Origin: an uncultured Prevotella sp.
Lineage (GTDB): Bacteria; Bacteroidota; Bacteroidia; Bacteroidales; Bacteroidaceae
DNA length: 26,192 nt
Reading direction: 5' to 3'
NCBI GenBank assembly: GCA_905210845.1
Contig: CAJLYG010000022.1
Span: 1-26,192 of the forward strand
Below the pieces are notes generated by a model, which ran no database searches, had not been told where the DNA came from, and saw only the letters and a list, made by a program, of their open reading frames with translations. Positions within the stretch are counted from its first letter, which is position 1. Each line of letters begins with the position of its first letter. A program made the position numbers and the translations under genes. Shown here in pieces: positions 8,600 through 16,206 of the stretch.

Positions 8600-10153
8600 A
8601 TGAACGACATCAAAGATCATCTCCTTCATGATTCGGAAGAGGTCGCACAAGATTCCTCTTTTGATCGGAAGCGAAGGATTATAGGTGCCATCTGTGGACC
8701 TATCTGTGCTTTACTCGTTTGGCTTACTCCCATAGCCGGTCTCTCTCCTGAAGCGCACAAACTGCTTGCTATCATGGTTTTGGTTGCTCTCTGGTGGATC
8801 ACAGAGCCCATTCCAATTCCCGTTACATCGCTTTTGGGACCAACCTTGTGTGTGGTCTGCGGCGTAACGAAGATGAAAGAAGCCTTTGCTGCCTTTGCCA
8901 ATCCTATGATCTTCCTTTTTATGGGCGGGTTCATCATTGCCAAGGCGATGATGGTAAATGGATTGGACAAGCGTATCGCTTATGGTATTATCTCCATGAA
9001 ATGGGTAGGGGATAGTCCGAAGAAAATCTTCTTGGCGATTGGATTGGCTTGCATGTTGTGCTCAGGCTGGATCAGCAACACGGCTACGGCTGCAATGATG
9101 TTCCCCATTGCCTTAGGTTTGTTGGAGGCAATCCGGGAGATGATGGCTGCCAATGGGAAGGTGGTGAATTTGAAAACTTATAAATATGCTACGGGACTGA
9201 TGCTGATGACCGCCTACGCTTGTTCTATCGGTGGCGTGTTGACACCGATCGGCACTCCTCCAAATATTATTATGCTCGGCTTCCTTAATGAAATGTGCAA
9301 TATCCATGTCTCTTTCTTCCAGTGGATGGTATGGGGATTTGTCGCGATGATTGCCTATTTCATCATTGCTTTCTTAGTCTTGGGAAAGATGTTCCCATCA
9401 GATGTGGAACATATCGAGGGTGCCCAGGACTTTATCGGAAAGAAGGTGAGAGAACTGGGTAGATGGACCCGGGCGCAGAAGAATACGCTGATCGCCTTCC
9501 TCGTTGCAGTGATCTTATGGGTAACTCCAGGTGTGCTCAGTATTGTCTTGGGCACGGAGAGCGAGACGCTGAATACTTATAATAAGCTCTTCCCAGAAGC
9601 CATTGCCGCAATGGTAGGCGCCTTGCTGTTATTCTTCCTGCCTGTCGATCTGAAGCATCACAAGATGACGCTTGATTGGAAAGATGCCGTAGCAGGCGTG
9701 GAATGGGGCACGTTACTGCTGTTTGGCGGTGGACTGGCTATGGGCGGAATGATGTATTCCACGGGTCTTTCTGGATGGATTGGCGACCAGATCATTTCCT
9801 TGATGGGAGGAGAGCCATCCCAGCTTCTACTCGTTTCAGTCTTCTGCGTGATGTCATTGTTGCTCTCTGAGCTGACATCACATACGGCAGCGACTAACAT
9901 GATTGGTCCGTTGGCTATCGGTGCCGCACTTTCTGCAGGATTCAACCCTGTGCCCGTGGCTGTAGGCGTAGCCCTCTCCGCTTCCCTTGGATTTATGTTG
10001 CCGGTATCAACACCTCCCAATGCCATTGTCTATGCCAGTGGATATATTCCCATTACGAAGATGATCAAGACGGGAATTTATATCGACTTTATTGGTATTG
10101 CCATTGTGACAATACCAATAGTCTTGTACCTCGTGAATTGGATCGTGGGTTAG
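8600..10153 (+). CDS. DASS/SLC13 family sodium-coupled anion symporter
   Basis: 517-residue inner-membrane transporter with a charged N-terminal region of about 30 residues, then eleven or more hydrophobic segments. Family signatures are clear: SNTATAAMMFP and LTPIGTPPN in the first repeat, and SHTAATNMI and LPVSTPPNAI in the second. The second hairpin has SHT where the well-studied members have SNT, so one sodium or substrate contact may differ. The family carries C4-dicarboxylates, citrate or sulfate; a dicarboxylate such as succinate, malate or fumarate is a plausible substrate for a succinate-forming anaerobe, but the sequence does not prove it. The last four bases overlap the stop of the convergent lactonase gene. 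Confidence 0.92.
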   Translation: MNDIKDHLLHDSEEVAQDSSFDRKRRIIGAICGPICALLVWLTPIAGLSPEAHKLLAIMVLVALWWITEPIPIPVTSLLGPTLCVVCGVTKMKEAFAAFANPMIFLFMGGFIIAKAMMVNGLDKRIAYGIISMKWVGDSPKKIFLAIGLACMLCSGWISNTATAAMMFPIALGLLEAIREMMAANGKVVNLKTYKYATGLMLMTAYACSIGGVLTPIGTPPNIIMLGFLNEMCNIHVSFFQWMVWGFVAMIAYFIIAFLVLGKMFPSDVEHIEGAQDFIGKKVRELGRWTRAQKNTLIAFLVAVILWVTPGVLSIVLGTESETLNTYNKLFPEAIAAMVGALLLFFLPVDLKHHKMTLDWKDAVAGVEWGTLLLFGGGLAMGGMMYSTGLSGWIGDQIISLMGGEPSQLLLVSVFCVMSLLLSELTSHTAATNMIGPLAIGAALSAGFNPVPVAVGVALSASLGFMLPVSTPPNAIVYASGYIPITKMIKTGIYIDFIGIAIVTIPIVLYLVNWIVG

Positions 10154-11244
10154 TAGAACTGAATGCAGACTGCTTTATCGACATCTATGTTCTGATGGGT
10201 GTCGGTAAGCAGTCCTGTCTTAGGATCAATCCTATAGACCTGGATCGTATTGCTGTCCCGGCAGGCACAAAGCAAGAACTTCCCATTAGGGGTAATATTG
10301 AAATGGCGAGGGTGTATGCCTGTTAACTGATATCCTATCTTTGTGAGCAATCCCGTTTGCTGATTGACCTTGAAGATAGAAATGCCGTCTGCTTTCAGTC
10401 GATTGCTGGCATACAGGAACCTACCGTCCTTTGAAAGATGGATGTCTGCGCCACCTTCTCCTCCTACAGAGTCGGACTGTATATCTTGGATACGTTTCAT
10501 TTCTCCTATCCCATTCTTAAATACAGATACTGCTCCCGATATTTCGCTCATCACATAGACGAATCTCCTGTCCTTGCTCCAAATAAAATGGCGGCATCCA
10601 GAGTTCTTTCGCAGTTGTCCGGCAACGCCATCGGCCACGAGCGTGTTCTTGTCGCGAAACTTATAACGGAGTAGCTGGTTCGCACTGAAATTGGTTGCCA
10701 ATACATATTTACCGTCAGGTGAGAACCGTGTGCAATGGACATGAGGAGTACTCTGTTGCTGCTTGTCAGAAGGTGCTGTTGAACCTAAGAAAAGCTGACT
10801 GAGAGGGCGAATGGAGCCATTTGCATTGAGACGGAAGACACTCATGGATCCGCCTGTATAGTTTGCTGTCAACAGCAAGTTTCCATTTGTCTCAATATAG
10901 CAAGGGTCTTCTCCATACGTCAGTTGGGAGTTGATCAACTTCATCTTTCCCGTTTTGCTGTTGAAGGCAATGGCATTAACAGATGCTTCGGATTTGTCGC
11001 CGTTTTCAGAGACCGAGTAGATATGTCTCCCGTCTTTTGAAATGGTCAGAAATGAAGGATTCTGGATTTCCAAGACATCCAAGGGAGTTGCCTTCCCTGT
11101 TTGCTGGTTGAAGTTGAACGAATAGATGCCTTTACTGGTCCCTCTCGTGTACGTTCCTACAACTAATTTAATCTCATTTTGTGCCATCGTGCTCATGCTG
11201 ACCAGAATGGTGATGGCAGTGCATAATAAATTGCTCAGTTTCAT
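10150..11244 (-). CDS. Exported lactonase-family beta-propeller protein (6-phosphogluconolactonase-like)
   Basis: 364 residues with an N-terminal signal peptide (KLSNLLCTAITILVSMSTMA, cleavage likely after ALA-like MAQ near residue 22). The rest shows the repeating blades of the seven-bladed lactonase (Pgl/YbhE) propeller: VVGTYTRGTSKGIYSF, VHCTRFSPDGKYVLATN, GGADIHLSKDGRFLYASNR and GIHPRHFNITPNGKFLLCA. Cytoplasmic members hydrolyse 6-phosphogluconolactone in the pentose phosphate pathway, but an exported copy is unlikely to see that substrate, so another periplasmic lactone or a non-enzymatic role is possible. It is the last gene of a minus-strand group with the small membrane protein 12 bases upstream and hemW before that. 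It ends by overlapping the symporter stop. Confidence 0.85.
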   Translation of the reverse strand: MKLSNLLCTAITILVSMSTMAQNEIKLVVGTYTRGTSKGIYSFNFNQQTGKATPLDVLEIQNPSFLTISKDGRHIYSVSENGDKSEASVNAIAFNSKTGKMKLINSQLTYGEDPCYIETNGNLLLTANYTGGSMSVFRLNANGSIRPLSQLFLGSTAPSDKQQQSTPHVHCTRFSPDGKYVLATNFSANQLLRYKFRDKNTLVADGVAGQLRKNSGCRHFIWSKDRRFVYVMSEISGAVSVFKNGIGEMKRIQDIQSDSVGGEGGADIHLSKDGRFLYASNRLKADGISIFKVNQQTGLLTKIGYQLTGIHPRHFNITPNGKFLLCACRDSNTIQVYRIDPKTGLLTDTHQNIDVDKAVCIQFY

Positions 11245-11256
11245 AGAATGAATTGT

Positions 11257-11601
11257 TTATAGTTTATGGTTCAGGCGAAAATGCTCTTTCGCCCTTTGCT
11301 TTGTTTTCTCTTCTATCTCTTCGGGATTGCTGTCTGCAGTCGACAGGGATTTAATCCAGACGCAAACCACAAATAGCAGAATGGCTATCCCTGCGCTTGC
11401 TGCCCATTTCAGCATTTCTTTTTGGATAGGTACCCAATCCATGAAGAGGATGGCTCCAACGATCGGGATCGCAAAGAGCAACCAGTCGGCTCCCGATGTC
11501 ATCTTGAGATTTTCTTTTGCCCTTCTGTATTCTTCGTCATTTTGAAGGATCCTGTCTCGGTTTTCCTTCCAGTATTGTTCGAATTCCTTTTCTGTTGTCA
11601 T
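11257..11601 (-). CDS. Small two-helix membrane protein, function unknown
   Basis: 114 residues. A charged helical N-terminus (EKEFEQYWKENRDRIL, EEYRRAKENLKM) precedes two hydrophobic helices at about residues 39-56 and 66-83, then a charged C-terminal helix (EEIEEKTKQRAKEHFRLNHK). The topology suggests a hairpin with both ends in the cytoplasm. I do not recognise a named family. The gene sits 34 bases after hemW and 12 bases before the lactonase gene on the same strand and has no visible promoter of its own, so it is probably part of that transcript. A plus-strand frame on the same DNA is rejected as a shadow. Confidence 0.75.
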   Translation of the reverse strand: MTTEKEFEQYWKENRDRILQNDEEYRRAKENLKMTSGADWLLFAIPIVGAILFMDWVPIQKEMLKWAASAGIAILLFVVCVWIKSLSTADSNPEEIEEKTKQRAKEHFRLNHKL

Positions 11602-11635
11602 AATTCTTATGATGGATAAATTCTGTTATGTTTCA

Positions 11636-12757
11636 TTAGACATGCATTAAATCACTCATGATGGTATCACTGATATAAATTCCCTTTCTCGTGATGCGGA
11701 GGTGCCCATCCTTGATTTCCATCAGATTGCGCAGAATATAAGGGCGAGCATTCTCTATGAGGTAGGCTTTGTCGGTAGGTCCCAATATCTTGAGGTCAAT
11801 CCCCTCGGTGGTCCTGAGGGCAGTAGTCACTAAGTCATCATATCGAGTACGTTCATCCAACATCTCCTTCTCCATCGGAATCTTATCCTCTGCGATGGAA
11901 GCTATATAAGTAGACAGGTTTGAGATGTTCCATTGCCTGGATGCCAAGTCGTAAGAATGGGCTGCCGCCCCGATCCCTATGTAAGGGATGGCATGCCAAT
12001 AACTGCTATTATGGATAGAGCGGTAACCAGGTAATGCAAAGTTGCTGATCTCATAGTGCTCATACCCTGCAGCCGTCAATCTGTCAATGAGGGTATCGTA
12101 CATCTTCAGGCTCAGGTCGTCGTCAATCTCACGGATTTTCCCTTGTTTCAACAATTGGTCAAGGGGCGTCCCTTCTTCATACATCAGACTATAGGCAGAA
12201 ATATGTTCCACGTTTAGGGAGAGAGCTTGGTCGATATCCTTTTCCCATTCATCCTCAGTCTCTCCAGGGAAACCAAACATAAGGTCTATGCTGATATTCT
12301 TGATCCCATTCTCTCTTAAGACCTTGACCGCGTTCATTGCTTCCATGGCATGATGCCGGCGGTGGAGGAATGCTAATCTGGTATCCGAAAAGGTCTGGAC
12401 ACCCATGCTGATCCTGTTGACAGGCATTTGGGCAATCTGTCGGGCATACGCCTCTGTCACGTCATCAGGGTTGCATTCTATGGTGACTTCTTTTAGGTTG
12501 AGACGATTCCCATATACCTTATTTATATATAGGAAGAGTTTCCTCAGCTGATGTGCCGTAAGGAGAGAAGGCGTTCCCCCGCCTAAGTAAATGGTTTCTA
12601 TGGACTCGGCAGGAGGAAGGTAGTCCGTTCTCAACTCCAACTCATGGCAGAGCGCATCCACGTATTTGTCACGTAGATCCTCCCTTGTGGTGGAATAGAA
12701 ACCACAATAAATACATCTGCTTTTGCAAAATGGGATATGAATGTATATGCCTGCCAT
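11636..12757 (-). CDS. hemW: Radical SAM heme chaperone HemW
   Basis: 373 residues. The radical SAM cluster motif is FCKSRCIYCGFYS with C11, C15 and C18, the CxxxCxxC pattern, then YLGGGTPSLL and the SIHNSSYWHAIPYIGIGAAAHSY stretch. These mark HemW, long annotated as oxygen-independent coproporphyrinogen III oxidase. The additional cysteine (GFYS in place of the xC of true HemN) is absent, supporting HemW over HemN. HemW binds heme and delivers it to membrane proteins such as respiratory enzymes, which suits a Bacteroidales organism that takes up or needs heme for fumarate respiration. It is the first gene of a minus-strand set of three, with a promoter box 39 bases upstream. Confidence 0.93.
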   Translation of the reverse strand: MAGIYIHIPFCKSRCIYCGFYSTTREDLRDKYVDALCHELELRTDYLPPAESIETIYLGGGTPSLLTAHQLRKLFLYINKVYGNRLNLKEVTIECNPDDVTEAYARQIAQMPVNRISMGVQTFSDTRLAFLHRRHHAMEAMNAVKVLRENGIKNISIDLMFGFPGETEDEWEKDIDQALSLNVEHISAYSLMYEEGTPLDQLLKQGKIREIDDDLSLKMYDTLIDRLTAAGYEHYEISNFALPGYRSIHNSSYWHAIPYIGIGAAAHSYDLASRQWNISNLSTYIASIAEDKIPMEKEMLDERTRYDDLVTTALRTTEGIDLKILGPTDKAYLIENARPYILRNLMEIKDGHLRITRKGIYISDTIMSDLMHV

Positions 12758-12796
12758 TGTTTGAGGTGAGAAGACGACTCATGATGTTTCCGCTTA

Positions 12797-12804
12797 CAAA
12801 ATTA
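12797..12804 (-). promoter_or_regulatory. -7 box before hemW
   Basis: The minus strand reads TAATTTTG, an exact TAnnTTTG match. A transcript would start near 12792 with a leader of about 34 bases. No clear -33 TTTG is visible. Confidence 0.55.
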
Positions 12805-12855
12805 CTAATATCTATTAAAAGATTGATTGTTTTTCTCAAATTCTTTTGGCTATTT

Positions 12856-12878
12856 GTCTAAAAATGTCTAACTTAGAC
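12856..12878 (+). promoter_or_regulatory. Possible operator: GTCTAA repeats upstream of the EF-G paralog
   Basis: GTCTAA occurs at 12856-12861 and again at 12866-12871, exactly one helical turn apart, and its inverse TTAGAC at 12873-12878. The last two form a 13-base palindrome with a one-base centre. It lies about 70 bases before the ATG at 12944, in the only intergenic space between hemW and this gene. A GGGC-GAAA-GCCC tetraloop hairpin follows at 12889-12900 and would be in the leader. Confidence 0.35.
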
Positions 12879-12943
12879 GGCGATAAACGGGCGAAAGCCC
12901 TCAACCATGGACAAAATATTACTAACACTTTAAATCTTTTGAT

Positions 12944-15106
12944 ATGAGAGTTTATCAAACGAATGAGATTAAGAACATTGCCTTGCTTGGCAGTGCGGGT
13001 TCCGGCAAGACTACTCTTGCCGAGTCAATGCTTTTTGAGAGTGGTATCATCAAACGCCGTGGAAGTGTGGAAGCAAAGAATACGGTGAGCGATTATTTCC
13101 CTGTAGAGCAGGAATATGGTTATTCTGTTTTCCCAACCGTATTTCATGTGGAGTGGAACAACAAAAAGCTTAATATCATAGATTGCCCGGGAGCAGACGA
13201 CTTTGTCGGTGGAGCAATCACTGCATTGAATGTGACTGACCAGGCCGTGATCCTGATCAATTGTCAATATGGACCGGAAGTAGGCACCCAAAATAATTTC
13301 CGTTATACGGAGAAGCTCAAGAAGCCAGTGATCTTCTTGGTCAATCAGTTGGACTCAGATAAGTGCGATTTTGAGACGATTGTCAACAACATGAAAGAAA
13401 TCTATGGGGCAAAATGTGTCTTGGTCCAGTATCCTCTTCAGACGGGACCAGGCTTCAACTCCCTGATTGACGTATTGTTGATGAAGAAATATTCATGGGG
13501 ACCTGAGGGTGGCGCCCCAACCATCGAGGAGATTCCTGCCGAGGAAATGGACAGGGCGATGGAATACCATAAGGCTCTCGTTGAGGCTGCCGCTGAGAAT
13601 GATGAAGGGTTGATGGAGAAATTTTTCGAAGAGGAATCCTTGACGGAGGACGAAATGCGAGAAGGCATTCGGAAGGGATTGGTAACCCGCAGTATCTTCC
13701 CTGTCTTCTGTGTCTGTGCAGGCAAGGACATGGGTGTGCGCCGCTTGATGGAGTTCTTGGGAAATGTCGTTCCGTTTGTGAGCGAAATGCCCAAGTTGCA
13801 TAATACTCGCGGTGAGGAAATCACACCTGACATCAAGGGGCCTGAGTCCCTGTATTTCTTCAAGACGGGAATGGAGCCACACATTGGTGAGGTTTCCTAT
13901 TTCAAGGTGATGAGCGGTTGCGTCAAGCCGGGCGATGATCTGACCAATGCTGACCGTGGGTCTAAAGAGCGTATCGGGCAGATTTATGCCTGTGCAGGTG
14001 CGAACCGTATCCCTGTTGACCAGTTGGATGCAGGGGATATTGGCTGCACAGTGAAATTGAAGGATGTCAAGACGGGAAATACCTTGAACAGCAAAGACTG
14101 TGAGTGGAGGTTTGACTTTATCAAGTATCCTCATTCTAAATATTCCAGGGCAATCAAGGCTGTTAACTCTGCGGATACGGAGAAGTTGATGGCTGCCATG
14201 TTGAAAATGCGCCAAGAGGATCCCACATGGGTAGTAGAGCAGAGCAAGGAGCTCCGTCAGACCATTGTCCATGGTCAGGGAGAATTCCATTTGCGTACCT
14301 TGAAATGGCGTTTGGAGAACAATGAGAAGATTCCTGTTAAGTTTGAAGAACCCAAGATCCCTTATCGCGAGACAATCACCAAGAGCGCAAGGGCTGAATA
14401 CCGCCATAAGAAACAGTCGGGTGGTGCAGGACAGTTCGGCGAAGTACACCTGATCGTCGAGCCTTATGCTGAAGGAATGCCCGACCCTGTGTCATATAAG
14501 TTTGGTGGGCAGGAATTCAAGATGAATATCAAAGGCAAGGAAGTGGTCGACCTGGAGTGGGGCGGCAAGCTCGTCTTTATCAACTCCGTTGTCGGTGGAG
14601 CTATTGATGCCCGTTTCATGCCTGCCATCTTGAAAGGTGTCATGGATTGTATGGAGCATGGTCCCCTGACGGGTAGTTATGCCCGTGATGTGCGCGTTAT
14701 CGTCTATGATGGAAAGATGCACCCCGTTGACTCTAATGAATTGTCCTTCATGTTGGCTGCTCGCCATGCTTTCTCAGAGGCATTCAAGAATGCGGGTCCG
14801 AAGATTCTGGAACCTATTTACGACTTGGAAGTTTATGTACCAGCAGATTTCATGGGAGATGTGATGAGCGACTTGCAAGGTCGTCGTGCCTTGATCATGG
14901 GTATGGACAGTGAGGCAGGCTATCAGAAGCTCCAGGCTAAGATTCCTCTGAAAGAACTTGCCAATTACAGTATATCCCTGAGCTCCCTGACAGGTGGGCG
15001 GGCATCGTTTACGACAAAGTTCGCAAGTTATGAGCTTGTTCCTAATGATGTGCAAACCCAGCTGATCAAAGACCATGAGGCAGAGCTGTCAGCAGAGGAT
15101 GAATAA
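12944..15106 (+). CDS. fusA2: EF-G paralog (EF-G2 type) with altered GTPase site
   Basis: 720 residues with the full EF-G domain order: GTPase domain (1 to about 270), domain II, then III, IV and V (RETITKSARAEYRHKKQSGGAGQF begins the III/IV region; DLQGRRALIMGM lies in V). The P-loop GSAGSGKTT (16-24) and NQLD (134-137, for NKxD) are present. However, switch II reads DCPGADDF (80-87) where EF-G has DTPGHVDF, so the catalytic His is Ala84, and switch I reads EYGYSV, with Ser61 at the place of the invariant Thr. Bacteroides thetaiotaomicron has an EF-G2 reported to support translation without GTPase activity and to be needed for gut colonisation; orthology here is an inference. A strong terminator follows the stop. 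Confidence 0.9.
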   Translation: MRVYQTNEIKNIALLGSAGSGKTTLAESMLFESGIIKRRGSVEAKNTVSDYFPVEQEYGYSVFPTVFHVEWNNKKLNIIDCPGADDFVGGAITALNVTDQAVILINCQYGPEVGTQNNFRYTEKLKKPVIFLVNQLDSDKCDFETIVNNMKEIYGAKCVLVQYPLQTGPGFNSLIDVLLMKKYSWGPEGGAPTIEEIPAEEMDRAMEYHKALVEAAAENDEGLMEKFFEEESLTEDEMREGIRKGLVTRSIFPVFCVCAGKDMGVRRLMEFLGNVVPFVSEMPKLHNTRGEEITPDIKGPESLYFFKTGMEPHIGEVSYFKVMSGCVKPGDDLTNADRGSKERIGQIYACAGANRIPVDQLDAGDIGCTVKLKDVKTGNTLNSKDCEWRFDFIKYPHSKYSRAIKAVNSADTEKLMAAMLKMRQEDPTWVVEQSKELRQTIVHGQGEFHLRTLKWRLENNEKIPVKFEEPKIPYRETITKSARAEYRHKKQSGGAGQFGEVHLIVEPYAEGMPDPVSYKFGGQEFKMNIKGKEVVDLEWGGKLVFINSVVGGAIDARFMPAILKGVMDCMEHGPLTGSYARDVRVIVYDGKMHPVDSNELSFMLAARHAFSEAFKNAGPKILEPIYDLEVYVPADFMGDVMSDLQGRRALIMGMDSEAGYQKLQAKIPLKELANYSISLSSLTGGRASFTTKFASYELVPNDVQTQLIKDHEAELSAEDE

Positions 15107-15121
15107 AACTGATATAGATGA

Positions 15122-15157
15122 CAATCCCTGCGTCCTGGCACGCAGGGATTGACTTTT
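15122..15157 (+). terminator. Intrinsic terminator after EF-G paralog
   Basis: An 11-bp perfect GC-rich stem (15122-15132 with 15141-15151, extended by one T-A pair to a 6-base loop) is followed by ACTTTTA. It starts 15 bases after the EF-G stop and separates that gene from the next one. Confidence 0.85.
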
Positions 15158-15164
15158 ACGTAAA
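15155..15164 (+). promoter_or_regulatory. Perfect 10-base palindrome before the EEP gene
   Basis: TTTACGTAAA lies between the terminator and the ATG at 15171. No TAnnTTTG box is visible for the EEP gene, so this palindrome is the only regulatory-looking element. It may be an operator or may be chance. Confidence 0.25.
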
Positions 15165-15170
15165 TATGAT

Positions 15171-16199
15171 ATGAAGAAAATCGTTGTTTTAATATTGACT
15201 TGTTTAATTACCTTGCCTGCGTTGTCTAAAGACTTTCACGTAACTGTCCTTCAATGGAATATTTGGCAGGAAGGGGAAATGGTGAAAGGTGGCTATGACG
15301 CTATCGTAAATGAGATCGCGAGATTGAAACCAGACTTCGTTACCTTCAGTGAGGTGAGAAATTATCATCAGACCAGTTTCGCAGGAAGGATCCAGCATTC
15401 ATTGAAAGCCAAGGGGCTTACATACTATTCCTTTTATTCCTATGATACAGGGCTCTTGAGCAAACATCCGATCCGGGATACCATTGCTGTATTTCCTTGC
15501 AACCAAGACCATGGGAGCATCCATAAGTTGGTTGCGAGTGTCAAAGGGGTCGAATTTGCTGTCTATACAGGGCATCTGGATTACTTGAATGATGCTTATT
15601 ATAATGTCTTAGGCTATGATGGATCTACTTTTAAAGAAGTGGAACGCCCCAAGAGCGTAGCGGAATTGCTCAAGATGAATGACCTTTCGTGGCGGGATGA
15701 TGCTATCCGGATCTTTATCAACGAAGCTAAGCATGACCTCGAAAAGGGTCGGCAAGTTATCCTTGGAGGAGATTTTAATGAGCCCTCCTATTTGGATTGG
15801 ACAGAGGAAACCAAGGATCTGTATGACCACCATGGCATGATTGTTCCCTGGACAGTGTCTGTCTTGCTTCAGAAGGCAGGATACAAGGATGCCTACCGGA
15901 TCGTCCATCCAGAGGTCTTGTCATATCCGGGCATTACGTATCCAGCGCATAACCCAGATTATCCTGATGAGAAAATTACTTGGGCGCCTAAGGCTGACGA
16001 GCGGGAACGGATCGATTATGTCTGCTATCAGGGTTCCAGGCTCAAGCCGGTGGAGGCAAAGATCTTCGGACCTGTGGAAAGCGTGGCCCATGCCCGTATG
16101 ACAAAAGAAAACTCCAAGGACGAATATATCCTTCCACTTGGCGTATGGCCCACTGACCATAAAGGCGTGTGGGTAAAGTTCTTGGTAACGAGGAGGTAA
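15171..16199 (+). CDS. Secreted endonuclease/exonuclease/phosphatase-fold hydrolase
   Basis: 342 residues with a signal peptide (KKIVVLILTCLITLPALS, cleavage near residue 19). EEP-fold motifs appear in order: LQWNIWQEG (Asn), FVTFSEVRNY (metal-binding Glu), VYTGHLDYL (His), ILGGDFNEPSYLDW (Asp/Asn), ERIDYVCY (Asp) and PTDHKGVWVKF (catalytic His). These are the residues of the DNase I/exonuclease III/sphingomyelinase superfamily, so the protein should be an active Mg-dependent phosphoesterase in the periplasm or outside. The substrate (nucleic acid, phosphoinositide-like sugar phosphate or sphingolipid) cannot be told from sequence. A GntR-type regulator begins 7 bases after the stop. Confidence 0.85.
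   Translation: MKKIVVLILTCLITLPALSKDFHVTVLQWNIWQEGEMVKGGYDAIVNEIARLKPDFVTFSEVRNYHQTSFAGRIQHSLKAKGLTYYSFYSYDTGLLSKHPIRDTIAVFPCNQDHGSIHKLVASVKGVEFAVYTGHLDYLNDAYYNVLGYDGSTFKEVERPKSVAELLKMNDLSWRDDAIRIFINEAKHDLEKGRQVILGGDFNEPSYLDWTEETKDLYDHHGMIVPWTVSVLLQKAGYKDAYRIVHPEVLSYPGITYPAHNPDYPDEKITWAPKADERERIDYVCYQGSRLKPVEAKIFGPVESVAHARMTKENSKDEYILPLGVWPTDHKGVWVKFLVTRR
16191..16197 (+). promoter_or_regulatory. Shine-Dalgarno of the GntR-type regulator
   Basis: AGGAGGT overlaps the last codons and stop of the EEP gene, 9 bases before the ATG at 16207. It fixes the start and points to expression as the second gene of an operon. Confidence 0.75.
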
Positions 16200-16206
16200 A
16201 CGTATC

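Noticed and set aside
13493..14449. 318-codon antisense frame inside the EF-G paralog
   Set aside because: Shadow of a highly conserved gene; its length comes from codon bias, and no start signals or family features are seen.
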